Shown: piece by piece, positions 16,665-25,290 of the stretch
How positions within the stretch are numbered: the stretch's first letter is position 1
Layout: the number at the start of each line of letters is the position of its first letter
Source of the DNA: Lewinellaceae bacterium
GTDB lineage: Bacteria > Bacteroidota > Bacteroidia > Chitinophagales > Saprospiraceae
DNA length: 64,000 nucleotides
Reading direction: 5' to 3'
NCBI GenBank assembly: GCA_020636135.1
Contig: JACJYK010000003.1
Location: forward strand, 62,001-126,000
The notes under the pieces: generated by a model
Databases searched by the model: none
Told to the model about the DNA's origin: nothing
The model's input: only the letters and a program-made list of their open reading frames with translations
Translations under genes and position numbers: made by a program

Positions 16665-18070
16665 GCTTTTAATGTCAACAAGGTAATATTTTCAATGTGG
16701 TGGGTATGGGGAAACATGTCCATAGGCTGATGGGATATATCCTGGTACACTTCGCGCATTTTACCCAGATCCCGTGCCTGCGTAGCTGGATTACAACTGA
16801 CATAGATGACTTTCGGCGCTTTGATGGCATTGAGAAACTGGATCACCTGATCGTGTAACCCGGCTCTTGGCGGGTCGACAATGATCAAATCCGGCCTTCC
16901 GTATTTTTCGGCAAATGCATCGGTCAGTACATCCTTAACATCCCCGGCGAAAAAATCCGCACTTGCTATCTGATTGATCTCTTGATTCATCCTGGCCTCA
17001 TCGATCGCTTCAGGTATTACTTCAATGCCGACCACATGGCGGCATTGATCTGCCAGGTAGAGGCCGATACTGCCGGTGCCGCAATAGAGATCATAGACGT
17101 TTTCCGTACCGTTGAGATCGGCGAGTGATGCAATGGTCTCGAACATCCGCAGCGCCTGGTAGGAATTGGTCTGGAAAAAAGATTTCGGCCCTATCCGGTA
17201 GGTCCGGGAGCCCAGGCGTTCATGGAGAAAAGGAAGTCCGGCATAGGTGATGAACTCAAGATCATGCAGGGCATCGTTGCGCTTGGTATTGACTGCATAC
17301 TGACAAGATGTGATTTCCGGAAAATGCGATATCAGGTATTCCATGACCGTCGCAATCGCATCCTGATCGTCGTAGCCAACGATTACGGCAACCATGAGAT
17401 CGGGAGTAAATGCTGCTTTACGGACCAGAATCCCCCGTAAAAAACCTTGCTGGGCAATGAAATCATAAAATGTGAAATCGTGCTGCCGGGCGAGATCCCG
17501 CAAACCATTGCGGATGGCATTGGTAGGCTCATCCTGCAAGTGACACCAATGGATGTCCACGACCTTATCGTAAAATCCGGGCGGATGAAATCCTACCGCT
17601 CCGGTGGACTCGAGCTTCTCACCGGACCGGATCTCTTCCGGTGTCTTCCACCGATGCCGGGCAAATGAATATTCCAGTTTGTTGCGAAAGTGCCTGGTGT
17701 GTTCAGAGCCCATGATGGGCCGGACTTGTGCATTTTCGATTTTTGCGATGCGACGCAATGATTCCCTGACAGATTTTTCTTTGAATTCAAGCTGGTGCTT
17801 ATAATCCAGGTGCTGCCATTTACAGCCTCCACAATTCCCAAAGTGTTCACAGAAGGGCCTCACCTCCCACGGAGACGGGCTGACCTGCCGGATCACCCGT
17901 GCCATCGACATTCCCTTGCGTTTCCGTAAGATCTGAACATCAACCACTGCTCCCGGCAAAGCACCTTCCACCAACAGAATCTCACCTTCGGGTGTCTTAC
18001 CAATGGTCCGTCCTTCATCCGCTATGTCAACAATAATTACCTGCTGACGAGTTTTTACCGGTCTGCCCAT
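16661..18070 (-). CDS. rlmD: 23S rRNA (uracil-C5)-methyltransferase, RlmD/RumA type
   Basis: An SAM-dependent RNA m5U methyltransferase of 469 residues. Domains: TRAM domain (about 1-65), an iron-sulfur cluster motif in CEHFGNCGGCKWQHLD (about 75-90; a further Cys would complete the cluster), the central RNA-recognition part, and the Rossmann methyltransferase with DLYCGTGSIGLYLA (about 320-333), IIVDPPRAG and the catalytic Cys of VIYVSCNPATQARDL (about 417-431). Whether it targets U1939 (RlmD) or another uracil cannot be told from sequence. It starts 4 bp downstream of the OmpA-family gene and is likely in its operon. Confidence 0.92.
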   Translation of the reverse strand: MGRPVKTRQQVIIVDIADEGRTIGKTPEGEILLVEGALPGAVVDVQILRKRKGMSMARVIRQVSPSPWEVRPFCEHFGNCGGCKWQHLDYKHQLEFKEKSVRESLRRIAKIENAQVRPIMGSEHTRHFRNKLEYSFARHRWKTPEEIRSGEKLESTGAVGFHPPGFYDKVVDIHWCHLQDEPTNAIRNGLRDLARQHDFTFYDFIAQQGFLRGILVRKAAFTPDLMVAVIVGYDDQDAIATVMEYLISHFPEITSCQYAVNTKRNDALHDLEFITYAGLPFLHERLGSRTYRIGPKSFFQTNSYQALRMFETIASLADLNGTENVYDLYCGTGSIGLYLADQCRHVVGIEVIPEAIDEARMNQEINQIASADFFAGDVKDVLTDAFAEKYGRPDLIIVDPPRAGLHDQVIQFLNAIKAPKVIYVSCNPATQARDLGKMREVYQDISHQPMDMFPHTHHIENITLLTLKA

Positions 18071-18074
18071 ACGA

Positions 18075-19982
18075 CTATTTCAGAACAATAAATTCAGTGC
18101 GGCGGTTTTGCTGTCTTCCCTCAGCCGTATCGTTGGAAGCAATGGGCTTATCAGCTCCGAATCCTCGATAGGCTAAACGGGATGACAAAATACCTTCATT
18201 GATGAGGTAATTATATACCGCTTCTGCCCGGAGGTTGGACAACTCCTGATTAAACGCTTCAGAGCCGGTGTTGTCCGTATGTCCCCGGATTTCGATGCGA
18301 ATATCGGGGTTTGTTTCCAGAAATGTCTTTAACCGGGATAGTTCCTGGGTGGAACCGTCCAGCAACTCCGCTGAACCGGTAGCAAAAAACACATTATGCA
18401 GAATGACCGGCACCTCAAGGGTATCTATTGCACCCGAAGATCTCACCGGCTGCAGGTAAACGGAATAGTGTACCGGCTCGTAATAATTTTGTTGCGGAGT
18501 AAGATCCACATGGCCGCTGAAAGGCAACCAATTGGGCACATTGACATATACTCCATACGTCGAGTGGGCCGGTAGACAGGCGAACCAGGCATGGGTTGAG
18601 TCAATGGCTTCGATGGTTGGCGCCTTTTCACCATTCGGGCGGTAAACTTCCACGGATCCATACACCGGAGTACTGTCAATAGCCGAGAACAATTCGACAT
18701 AGAGGAAAGTCATGGGTTGGGGTGCCCAGGAAGCATCCGGATGAAAGCGGTAAATGTCCAGCTGGCCCTGGTTGTTTTGGTAATTGGAAAACCGGTCCGT
18801 GGCCAGATAGGCCCATTGTCCATCCAGCTGAATGGACAAGCCACTGTCATCTCCTTTGGTATTGACCGGGTATCCCAGGTTCTGGGGTTCGGTCCAGTGT
18901 CCGGTACTGTCTTTGCGGCTGACAAAAATGTCTTTAGCCCCCAATCCAAAGAGGCCATCTGAAGCAAAATACAAGGTTTGGTCATCGGCATGGATAAATG
19001 GTGTCACTTCATTGCCGGATGTATTCACCGGGGCTCCCAGATTAACCGGGGCGCTCCAGAAGGAATCCTGCCAGAATGTCATCCATATATCACTACCCCC
19101 TAATCCACCAGGACGGTTCGAACTGAAATAGATGGTCCGACCATCTGCTGAAATGGATGGCTGGGACTCCCAAAACTCGGTATTGACCGGTGCCATGAGC
19201 AGATGTGGGGTATCCCATCCAGAAGCAGTCTTATCCAATAGAAAAAGATCACAACTACGGTGCATGGATGGATCAAAGCATACGGTTACGACCATGCGGT
19301 TACCACCGGGCGTGATGCTGTAGCCACCCAGATCATAGCGCGTGTTCCAGGAAAAAACAGATTGTGGGTTTGACCACCCGGTATCCTGATACTGGCTCTG
19401 GAGTAATAATTCCCGCGCTCCTACTCTCCTGGTGAAAATTAACCGCTCAAATGCGGTGATGGCTGGCAGGTACTCCAGATACGGGGTATTGATGTTGCCG
19501 GGAAGCGGCTCCATCTCAGAAATAGTATGTTGTTCGCCGTCCAGGATCAGGACAAGGCGATCGAGTTCTTCCCGGGCTGTCTTGATTTGCTGCGGTTGGC
19601 CTTCACCACTGTCCAGAAAGGCCTGTATCGATTGTCTGGCCTTATCAAATTCTTTCTCGTGATAATAGAGGTCCCCCAGTGCAAGTAAATATTGCGGTTG
19701 AGGGTCGTATTGAAGTTCCATTCCTTTCCGGATGGATCCGATGGCTTCGGGATATTTGCCCAGTTGCTGATAAATCCCTCCCAGGTCCAGCCACGCCTGA
19801 CCGTTAAGGGTATCTTCCTGAATGATCTTCTGATAGATGGTTTCAGCCTGTTCGAACTGCCTGGCTTTGATCAGCTCTCTGCCGCGCTCCATCCATTTAT
19901 TGATTTTTGAACTATTCTGAGTGTATGCCGGTAGGACGACACCCATACAAATACACAGGATCAGCAACCGTGGCGCAGTCAT
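18075..19982 (-). CDS. TPR-PD40-OmpA envelope protein, PorE-like architecture
   Basis: A 635-residue secreted protein. The start is ATG 19982, which gives a proper signal peptide (MTAPRLLILCICMGVVLPAYT); the longer frame from 20033 would bury it. After it come TPR repeats (about 20-130), PD40/WD40-like blades (about 160-430; repeated FSSNRPGGLGGSDIW and FASDGLFGLGAKDIF), a small beta domain resembling a carboxypeptidase regulatory domain (about 430-520), and a C-terminal OmpA peptidoglycan-binding domain with EIRGHTDNTGSEAFNQELS. TPR, beta-propeller, CRD-like, OmpA is the order described for PorE of the type IX secretion system, but similar paralogues with other roles are frequent. It is the first gene of a cluster with rlmD. 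Confidence 0.88.
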   Translation of the reverse strand: MTAPRLLILCICMGVVLPAYTQNSSKINKWMERGRELIKARQFEQAETIYQKIIQEDTLNGQAWLDLGGIYQQLGKYPEAIGSIRKGMELQYDPQPQYLLALGDLYYHEKEFDKARQSIQAFLDSGEGQPQQIKTAREELDRLVLILDGEQHTISEMEPLPGNINTPYLEYLPAITAFERLIFTRRVGARELLLQSQYQDTGWSNPQSVFSWNTRYDLGGYSITPGGNRMVVTVCFDPSMHRSCDLFLLDKTASGWDTPHLLMAPVNTEFWESQPSISADGRTIYFSSNRPGGLGGSDIWMTFWQDSFWSAPVNLGAPVNTSGNEVTPFIHADDQTLYFASDGLFGLGAKDIFVSRKDSTGHWTEPQNLGYPVNTKGDDSGLSIQLDGQWAYLATDRFSNYQNNQGQLDIYRFHPDASWAPQPMTFLYVELFSAIDSTPVYGSVEVYRPNGEKAPTIEAIDSTHAWFACLPAHSTYGVYVNVPNWLPFSGHVDLTPQQNYYEPVHYSVYLQPVRSSGAIDTLEVPVILHNVFFATGSAELLDGSTQELSRLKTFLETNPDIRIEIRGHTDNTGSEAFNQELSNLRAEAVYNYLINEGILSSRLAYRGFGADKPIASNDTAEGRQQNRRTEFIVLK

Positions 19983-20073
19983 TAAGGGGGATAAAGGGAA
20001 TATCCTGCGATATGAAAATAGGCCTGCAGTCAAGGTCAGTAAACTACTTTAAGAACAAGAACGTGTTTTGCTA

Positions 20074-21102
20074 TTATTTTAATGTGCTTAACAACGCATT
20101 GGCCTGTTTCGATCCGGCAGTAGCTGCTTTTTCAAAATCAGATGCATATCCGGCGACGCCCTGTGCCTTTTTGATTTCTCCGGATAACAGATACCATTCA
20201 GCGTCGTCTACAGGATGTTGTGATTGTTTTAGTTTTTCACCCTTTTCAATCACTTTGAGTGCCTCGGCATTCTTGTTTTGTTCATGCAGAAGTTTGGCGT
20301 AATGGTAACACGCGTATTTCAGCCATTTGTAATTGGGGTGGTCCGGGGGAAAATCCCGGTTTACAAATAACTTGTAATCAAAGAGGGCTTTATCGATCAT
20401 GTTGCTGAGTGCATAACACTGGGCGCGCATGCGGGTGGCGGTCCAGTAGATAGGCTGCAATGCAATGGAGGTGGTGGTAGCCATCCGTAAGTCAGCGATC
20501 GCCTCTTTGTATTGTTTCTTTTGCATGTAAAGATGAGCTCTTCCGATGTAAGCATAGGAATTGCCTTCATCCAGTCGCAGACTTTTGGAAAAATCATAGT
20601 GTGCATCTTCCCAATTGCCCAGCCGCATATTGACATAGCCCCTGCGCTCGTAAGCCTGGGCATGTTTATCAAATTTCTCAATGGCTTCCGTCAATGCCTG
20701 GATAGCTTCTTTTTCCGAGCCTTCTTCATCGCTGAGTGCCCGTCCGCGCAAAAAGGCCTGCACCGCAATCTTGTCCCCTACCGGTTCAATCATAGCTGCT
20801 TCGAGGATAGACCCTTCATCAACCATCCAGGCACCGATACTCCCGGAAATAGCAAACTCCGCCAGGTATTCGAAGATCCCGACGGTGTTACGCCAGGCTT
20901 TTTTAGTTACCTGGACGACCGTACGGGGCACGATATAACTCAATTTCTCTTCGTCAAAATGGGCGGATTCTTTCAGAGCCAGTTCATTTTTGTAGAAGTT
21001 CTCGACACGATAGTTATACATATCCAGCATCTTCTGGTAACTCTTGGCATTCCTGAACTGGAGATACCCCTGGAAGATGGATTTGTAAAACAAGTCTTGC
21101 AT
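20074..21102 (-). CDS. TPR-repeat protein of unknown function
   Basis: A 342-residue protein with no signal peptide. The N-terminal half (1-130) is helical without clear repeats and has a short Gly-containing hydrophobic patch (EFAISGSIGAWM). Residues about 130-300 contain at least three tetratricopeptide repeats, for example HAQAYERRGYVNMRLGNWEDAHYDF, YAYIGRAHLYMQKKQYKEAI and KYACYHYAKLLHEQNKNAEALKVI. It is probably a cytoplasmic protein-protein adaptor. It ends 91 bp before the ATG of the PorE-like gene on the same strand, so they could share a transcript, but no partner is evident. Confidence 0.85.
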   Translation of the reverse strand: MQDLFYKSIFQGYLQFRNAKSYQKMLDMYNYRVENFYKNELALKESAHFDEEKLSYIVPRTVVQVTKKAWRNTVGIFEYLAEFAISGSIGAWMVDEGSILEAAMIEPVGDKIAVQAFLRGRALSDEEGSEKEAIQALTEAIEKFDKHAQAYERRGYVNMRLGNWEDAHYDFSKSLRLDEGNSYAYIGRAHLYMQKKQYKEAIADLRMATTTSIALQPIYWTATRMRAQCYALSNMIDKALFDYKLFVNRDFPPDHPNYKWLKYACYHYAKLLHEQNKNAEALKVIEKGEKLKQSQHPVDDAEWYLLSGEIKKAQGVAGYASDFEKAATAGSKQANALLSTLK

Positions 21103-21469
21103 GCAATTGATGTTTCAGGAAAATTTCTCGTTCAATTCATTCCCCAACCGGCTTGAATTGAGCATACCGCAGGGGTCTAAAGATACAAATATCCCTGCAT
21201 CCCTCTCCCTGCAATGGTGGTATGCGGAGCCTTTATACGCAGGTATCAGACACTCAAATACAATCCTATGTTGCTCGCATCCTGTGACTTAGGTTGTTAT
21301 AAATAGTATCGATATATATACAAGGAAAATAAATGTTTAGAAAATTAAATTAACCAGGGTGCAACCTCAAGAAAATCATCATCTCTTACGCTTCACCGGG
21401 CTGTTAGCCAATCAATGGCCGGGTAAACCAACATAATAATTTAATTTTGCGCCTGGAATCATCGAAGCT
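21103..21469. other. Intergenic region between the TPR gene and pth
   Basis: A 367-bp region between divergent genes. It is AT-rich around 21290-21350 (runs such as GATATATATAC), holds no ORF I would support and no tRNA-like structure. It carries the pth -7 element at 21442-21449. No TAnnTTTG match is visible for the minus-strand TPR gene. Confidence 0.6.
21442..21449 (+). promoter_or_regulatory. Promoter -7 element of pth
   Basis: TAATTTTG is an exact TAnnTTTG match, placing a start near 21456 and a leader of about 14 nt before the ATG at 21470. This supports the longer pth start over the internal Met. The -33 element is not obvious. Confidence 0.5.
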
Positions 21470-22081
21470 ATGGGGTGGTTAACAAAGTGGTTTAAACCGA
21501 AAGAAGAGACAGACCGTACCATGAAGTATTTGATCGTAGGATTAGGTAACATCGGCAGTGAATACCGCCATACCCGGCATAATGCTGGTTTTCTGATCGT
21601 GGAGGCATTGGCTGATCATTTAGGCGCCACCTTTCAGGAAGGACGGTACGGGGCGATGGCTCAGGCCAGTTTCAAAGGACGGAAATTGTGGTTGCTCAAA
21701 CCAAACACCTACATGAATCGCAGCGGTCAGGCGATCCGGTATTGGTTGGACAAGGAAAAAGTCCCGCTGGAGAACCTGCTGGTGGTGGTCGATGAGCTTC
21801 AGCTTCCATTCGGACAATTGCGCCTGCGGAAGAAAGGCAGCGACGGAGGACACAATGGCTTGAAAAGCATTCAGGAGCAATTGCAGTCTACAGAATACAA
21901 CAGGTTACGGATCGGTATCGGCAATGACTTTAACCGGGGCCAGCAAATCGATTATGTTCTTGGGGAGTGGTCGATGGAAGAAAAAGATGGCCTGCCTGAT
22001 ATCCGCAATGCGGGGATTGAGATCATCAAGTCCTTCATTGCCATCGGCGCCGACCGCACCATGAGCCAATACAACGGGTAA
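21470..22081 (+). CDS. pth: Aminoacyl-tRNA hydrolase (peptidyl-tRNA hydrolase)
   Basis: Pth recycles peptidyl-tRNAs released prematurely from ribosomes. The 203-residue product has the canonical KYLIVGLGNIGSEYRHTRHNAGF (catalytic His in RHNAG), KPNTYMNRSGQA, and VVDELQLPFGQLRLRKKGSDGGHNGLKS. A 17-residue N-terminal extension (MGWLTKWFKPKEE...) precedes the core; such short basic extensions are seen in other Bacteroidota Pth, and the promoter position favours this start, though ATG 21521 would give the minimal enzyme. The next gene overlaps by one base (TAATG). Confidence 0.95.
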   Translation: MGWLTKWFKPKEETDRTMKYLIVGLGNIGSEYRHTRHNAGFLIVEALADHLGATFQEGRYGAMAQASFKGRKLWLLKPNTYMNRSGQAIRYWLDKEKVPLENLLVVVDELQLPFGQLRLRKKGSDGGHNGLKSIQEQLQSTEYNRLRIGIGNDFNRGQQIDYVLGEWSMEEKDGLPDIRNAGIEIIKSFIAIGADRTMSQYNG

Positions 22082-22467
22082 TGCTGCATGTGCCAGGATT
22101 ATATATCCAGGATATCCCTCATAAAGGGCGCGGTGTATTCTGTGGGCATGATCTGCAGGAAGGAGACACCATTGAGCTCTGTCCTGTCATTATCATCCCA
22201 CCCTCGGAGGTTCCTTCAATCCATGGAACCCACCTGCATGATTATTATTTTTTGTGGCCTGCATCTCCGGGAGCGGCTTGTATTGCATTGGGCTATGGAT
22301 CGCTATACAATCACCACCGAGATCCGAATGCTGAAGTGATCATGGACCTCGATGCAGCAATGATTGAGATCCGGTGTTCAAAACCAATACCCGCGGGTAC
22401 GGAAATACTGATCGACTATACAGATGGAGGTTCGGCAGAAGCGCCATTATGGTTTCAGGAGGAATAG
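22081..22467 (+). CDS. SET-domain protein (putative lysine methyltransferase)
   Basis: A 128-residue protein that consists of little more than a SET domain. Seen are KGRGVFCGHDLQEGDTIE (SET-N strand), YNHHRDPNAEV (matching the NHxxxPN SAM-binding motif) and IPAGTEILIDYTDG (matching the C-terminal GEELxxDY motif with the catalytic Tyr). Bacterial stand-alone SET proteins are uncommon and mostly uncharacterised; in eukaryotes SET enzymes methylate protein lysines. The start codon overlaps the pth stop by one base, so it is co-translated with pth. The 3' end overlaps the opposite 112-residue gene by 13 bp. Its target is unknown. Confidence 0.84.
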   Translation: MLHVPGLYIQDIPHKGRGVFCGHDLQEGDTIELCPVIIIPPSEVPSIHGTHLHDYYFLWPASPGAACIALGYGSLYNHHRDPNAEVIMDLDAAMIEIRCSKPIPAGTEILIDYTDGGSAEAPLWFQEE

Positions 22468-22793
22468 GGATCGTCCTTAAAATCCCATTCCAACGGAGGT
22501 TGACGATAGTGCAATTTGGTTTGAGCCCGGGCCACCTGACGGTAAAATATCATTCGTGCCAGCAGGATATTGACCGGATCTTCCTGAGGAAAATTGAGTA
22601 CCTGCGCTACTTCCTGTTCATCAATATCCATACGGTAAAAATAACTGAACAAAAGGTCCGGCTTGTGTTCCAGAAAATAGGCAACCTGGTCCGCCAGTTT
22701 CTCAATGATTTGCCCCAGGTCCGGATCGCTGGCAAAGTCAAGTTGAAATTCCTGCCGTAGCAGATTCAGAGCCTCTTGTTCTTCAGGTTTCAT
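22455..22793 (-). CDS. Conserved hypothetical protein coupled to GH3-family gene
   Basis: A 112-residue acidic, helical, soluble protein I cannot assign. It begins MKPEEQEALNLLRQEF and carries SYFYRMDIDEQEVAQVLNF and a final aromatic/acidic tail (PLEWDFKDDP). There is no signal peptide. The start overlaps the stop of the upstream GH3-family gene by 4 bp (ATGA), so the two are translationally coupled and it may be an accessory protein of that enzyme or a general housekeeping protein of this phylum. Confidence 0.78.
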   Translation of the reverse strand: MKPEEQEALNLLRQEFQLDFASDPDLGQIIEKLADQVAYFLEHKPDLLFSYFYRMDIDEQEVAQVLNFPQEDPVNILLARMIFYRQVARAQTKLHYRQPPLEWDFKDDPYSS

Positions 22794-24316
22794 GAATTAA
22801 TGTATTCCAGGATGGCATCAACGTAACGGCGATCGTTGGCCAGGCGGGGGACTTTGTTTTGACCACCCATTTTACCCCGTTGCTGCATCCAGCGCAGGAA
22901 AGTACCATGGGGTACCGATTTAATCTTCAGGGGATTGAGGGCCAGATTTGCATGCCGCTTAGCCTTATAATCGGAGTTGACCGACTGCAGATGGATATCG
23001 AGGCGGCTGGCAAACCGATTAAGGTCCATCGGGGCTTTCTCAAACTCGATGATCCATTGATGTGCGCCCTGGTTGCTGCGGGTAAGGTAGATCGGCGCAA
23101 CGGTGTACTCGGTTACAACAGCGTTAAGCTCCTCGCAGGTCCTTGCCACTGCCAGATCGGTGTTATGGATCATCACCTCCTCACCGAAAGCATTGATGTA
23201 CTGACTGGTCCTTCCGGCAATTTTAATACGAAGCGGCTGTACACTGGTAATCTGGACCAGATCACCAACCACATATCGCCAGAGACCGCTGTTTGTGGAT
23301 ACCAGCATCACGTATGTTCTTTCCAATTCCACCTCATCAACCCGCAGGGCAGGTGGTGCCGGCTGACCCCAGGCCTCCCGGGGGATGAACTCGAAGAACA
23401 TGCCATTGTCCAACAGAAGCAGCAGGTCCTCCCGGGAATAATCATCCTGAACGGCAAAATAACCTTCCGATGCATTGTATACTTCCTGGTAGATGAAGTC
23501 CTTGCTGGGTAAATATTGCTGAAACTGCGGTCGATACGGTTCAAACCCCACGCCGCCATGCATGTACACTTCCAGTTTCGGAAAAAGTTCGAGCATGTGA
23601 GCAGCACCGGTGTGTTCAAGCAATTTCCGGATCAGCACAATATTCCAGGTAGGCACACCACCGATCATTGTGAGGCGGCGGTCCCTCAGCAGGACCTCTA
23701 CCGTACGGCTGATCTTCTCTTCCCAATCGGGATAAAGTGCCGTGGCAAAATCCGGGGTGAAGAAGGGCCGGCCTATCCAGGGCATGTGGTCCAGCATGAT
23801 GGCGCTGACATCCCCAACTTTCGTTGCCGGATAAGGCTCATAAGCCGTCAGGCTGCCACCAAGGATAAGTGATTTATCGGCAAACAGGCGTGCGGCGGGA
23901 TGGTTGTGGTAAAGGATGCTGGTGGAATCCCAGGCACCCTTGATGTGGCATCGCTTGAGATTTTCTTTGGAAACAGGGATGTATTTACTCTGATCCTGGG
24001 TGGTGCCGGAGGACTTTGCAAACCAGGACACGACACCAGGCCAGAGCACATCCGGCTGACCCTCCATCATTCGCTGAATGTAGGGCTTGATGGTGTCGTA
24101 TTCAAACACCGGAACCTGCTTCTGCCAGGTGCTGTAATTTTTAATGCGGCGGAAACCGTATTCCTTGCCAAATGCTGTTGTGCGACCCCGCTCCAGCAGG
24201 TACTTGAACCAGGACTGCTGCACTGAACCCGGGCTTTGGCGGATGTGGTCCAAACGCTCATAGTGCCGCCGCAAATAACGACGAACCATTGTATTTGTAA
24301 GCGTTCTCCAGCTCAT
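22790..24316 (-). CDS. GH3 auxin-responsive promoter family protein (acyl-adenylating enzyme-like)
   Basis: A 508-residue cytoplasmic protein of the GH3 family, best known in plants as acyl acid-amido synthetases (auxin or jasmonate conjugation) and part of the firefly-luciferase/ANL adenylating superfamily. Visible motifs: WFAKSSGTTQDQSKYIPVS (about 105-123, the ATP-binding P-loop like SSGTT), YNASEGYFAVQ (about 285-295, which matches the family's YxASE), and YVVGDLVQIT (about 352-361). Bacterial members are found in many Bacteroidota, with unknown substrates. The downstream 112-residue gene overlaps by 4 bp. A TATCTTTT at 24335-24342 (minus strand) is a possible -7 element. Confidence 0.9.
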   Translation of the reverse strand: MSWRTLTNTMVRRYLRRHYERLDHIRQSPGSVQQSWFKYLLERGRTTAFGKEYGFRRIKNYSTWQKQVPVFEYDTIKPYIQRMMEGQPDVLWPGVVSWFAKSSGTTQDQSKYIPVSKENLKRCHIKGAWDSTSILYHNHPAARLFADKSLILGGSLTAYEPYPATKVGDVSAIMLDHMPWIGRPFFTPDFATALYPDWEEKISRTVEVLLRDRRLTMIGGVPTWNIVLIRKLLEHTGAAHMLELFPKLEVYMHGGVGFEPYRPQFQQYLPSKDFIYQEVYNASEGYFAVQDDYSREDLLLLLDNGMFFEFIPREAWGQPAPPALRVDEVELERTYVMLVSTNSGLWRYVVGDLVQITSVQPLRIKIAGRTSQYINAFGEEVMIHNTDLAVARTCEELNAVVTEYTVAPIYLTRSNQGAHQWIIEFEKAPMDLNRFASRLDIHLQSVNSDYKAKRHANLALNPLKIKSVPHGTFLRWMQQRGKMGGQNKVPRLANDRRYVDAILEYINS

Positions 24317-24447
24317 ACCACCATTTGCTTAGGTAAAAGATACGCTAATTTATTTGAATTCTTCGGGAGCATCCAAATGCGGCTGCAGGAAGCCGTGCTT
24401 AGTTTGTTTTTTTTAATTAATATTGCACTCCAAATTTCTATAATATC

Positions 24448-25209
24448 ATGAAAAAGATCTCAACGCTTACTTTACTCGCAATGATACTGGGATTAGCCAC
24501 TTCCTGCGTTTCCAAAAAGAAATTTGATGCTTTGACACAGGATAAGATGAACCTGGAACAGAGCCTGGAAGCCAGTAAAATGCAAGTTTCCAAATTGGAA
24601 GACGAGAAGACCAGCCTCACCACTGAAAAGAATGAACTTTCAACACAAGTCAGTACGCTGAAACAAGACTTGTCCAAGACTCAGCAAGAGGTTGCTCAGG
24701 TAAAAACGGAGGTTCAGCAACAAGCAACCAAACTGGATAAACTGGAGTCAACCATCAACAGTGCGTTCGCTCCGATTGAAAAAACCGGATGGTCGGTTCA
24801 TCAGGAAAACGACATGCTGTATATCTCGGTTGAAAATCCTGTTTTATTCCGCAGTGGGTCTGCTTCCGTCAGCCGGGATGCCAAAGACATTATCAATGGC
24901 ATTGCTGAAGTTCTCAAGAACAATCCCGACGTGAAGATGATTGTAGAAGGACACGCGGACAATAAGACCATCAGCACCGATCGTTATCCCAGCAACTGGG
25001 AATTGAGTGCCGCCCGTTCTGCCAGTGTCGTAAAAGCATTGGTAAAAGCTGGTGTTGATGCAGCCCGCCTTACTGTAGCCGGACGCGGTGATACCATGCC
25101 AGCCAGTGCGGAAGGCAATACGACGGCTGATGCCCGTAAAATGAATCGTCGTACCGAATTTATTTTAGTACCAGGCATCTCGAAGCTTTACGAGCTGGAC
25201 AAAATGTAA
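24448..25209 (+). CDS. OmpA-family lipoprotein with coiled coil
   Basis: A 253-residue outer-membrane or periplasmic protein. The N-terminus is a lipoprotein signal (MKKISTLTLLAMILGLATSC with the acylated Cys at 20), followed by a long coiled coil (about 30-105; heptads rich in Leu, Lys, Glu, Gln), then an OmpA peptidoglycan-binding domain (about 125-245) with FRSGSASVSRDA, MIVEGHADN, NWELSAARSASVVKAL and MNRRTEFI. It probably tethers the outer membrane to the cell wall at a distance set by the coiled coil. A TAATATTG at 24418-24425 may be its -7 element. A strong terminator follows at 25234-25270. Confidence 0.92.
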   Translation: MKKISTLTLLAMILGLATSCVSKKKFDALTQDKMNLEQSLEASKMQVSKLEDEKTSLTTEKNELSTQVSTLKQDLSKTQQEVAQVKTEVQQQATKLDKLESTINSAFAPIEKTGWSVHQENDMLYISVENPVLFRSGSASVSRDAKDIINGIAEVLKNNPDVKMIVEGHADNKTISTDRYPSNWELSAARSASVVKALVKAGVDAARLTVAGRGDTMPASAEGNTTADARKMNRRTEFILVPGISKLYELDKM

Positions 25210-25233
25210 TCCTTACTTATCCGATTATAACTG

Positions 25234-25270
25234 AAGGCCGGACGATATATTTCGCCGGCCTTTTTATTTT
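25234..25270 (+). terminator. Rho-independent terminator after the OmpA-family gene
   Basis: AAGGCCGG (25234-25241) pairs with CCGGCCTT (25255-25262) around a 13-nt loop and is followed by TTTATTTT. The GC-rich stem and T tract lie 24 bp past the stop codon. The T tract runs into a TATTTTTG that may be the -7 element of the kinase gene. Confidence 0.85.
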
Positions 25271-25272
25271 TG
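25265..25272 (+). promoter_or_regulatory. Possible -7 element of the PfkB kinase gene
   Basis: TATTTTTG fits TAnnTTTG within the T tract of the preceding terminator, 18 bp before ATG 25291. There is no TTG 20 bp upstream, since that position is inside the terminator stem, so it may be coincidental. Confidence 0.35.
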
Positions 25273-25290
25273 ATTCCAAATCGGAAGCTC

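Noticed and set aside
22859..23512. 217-codon plus-strand ORF
   Set aside because: Antisense to the GH3-family gene with clear motifs on the other strand.
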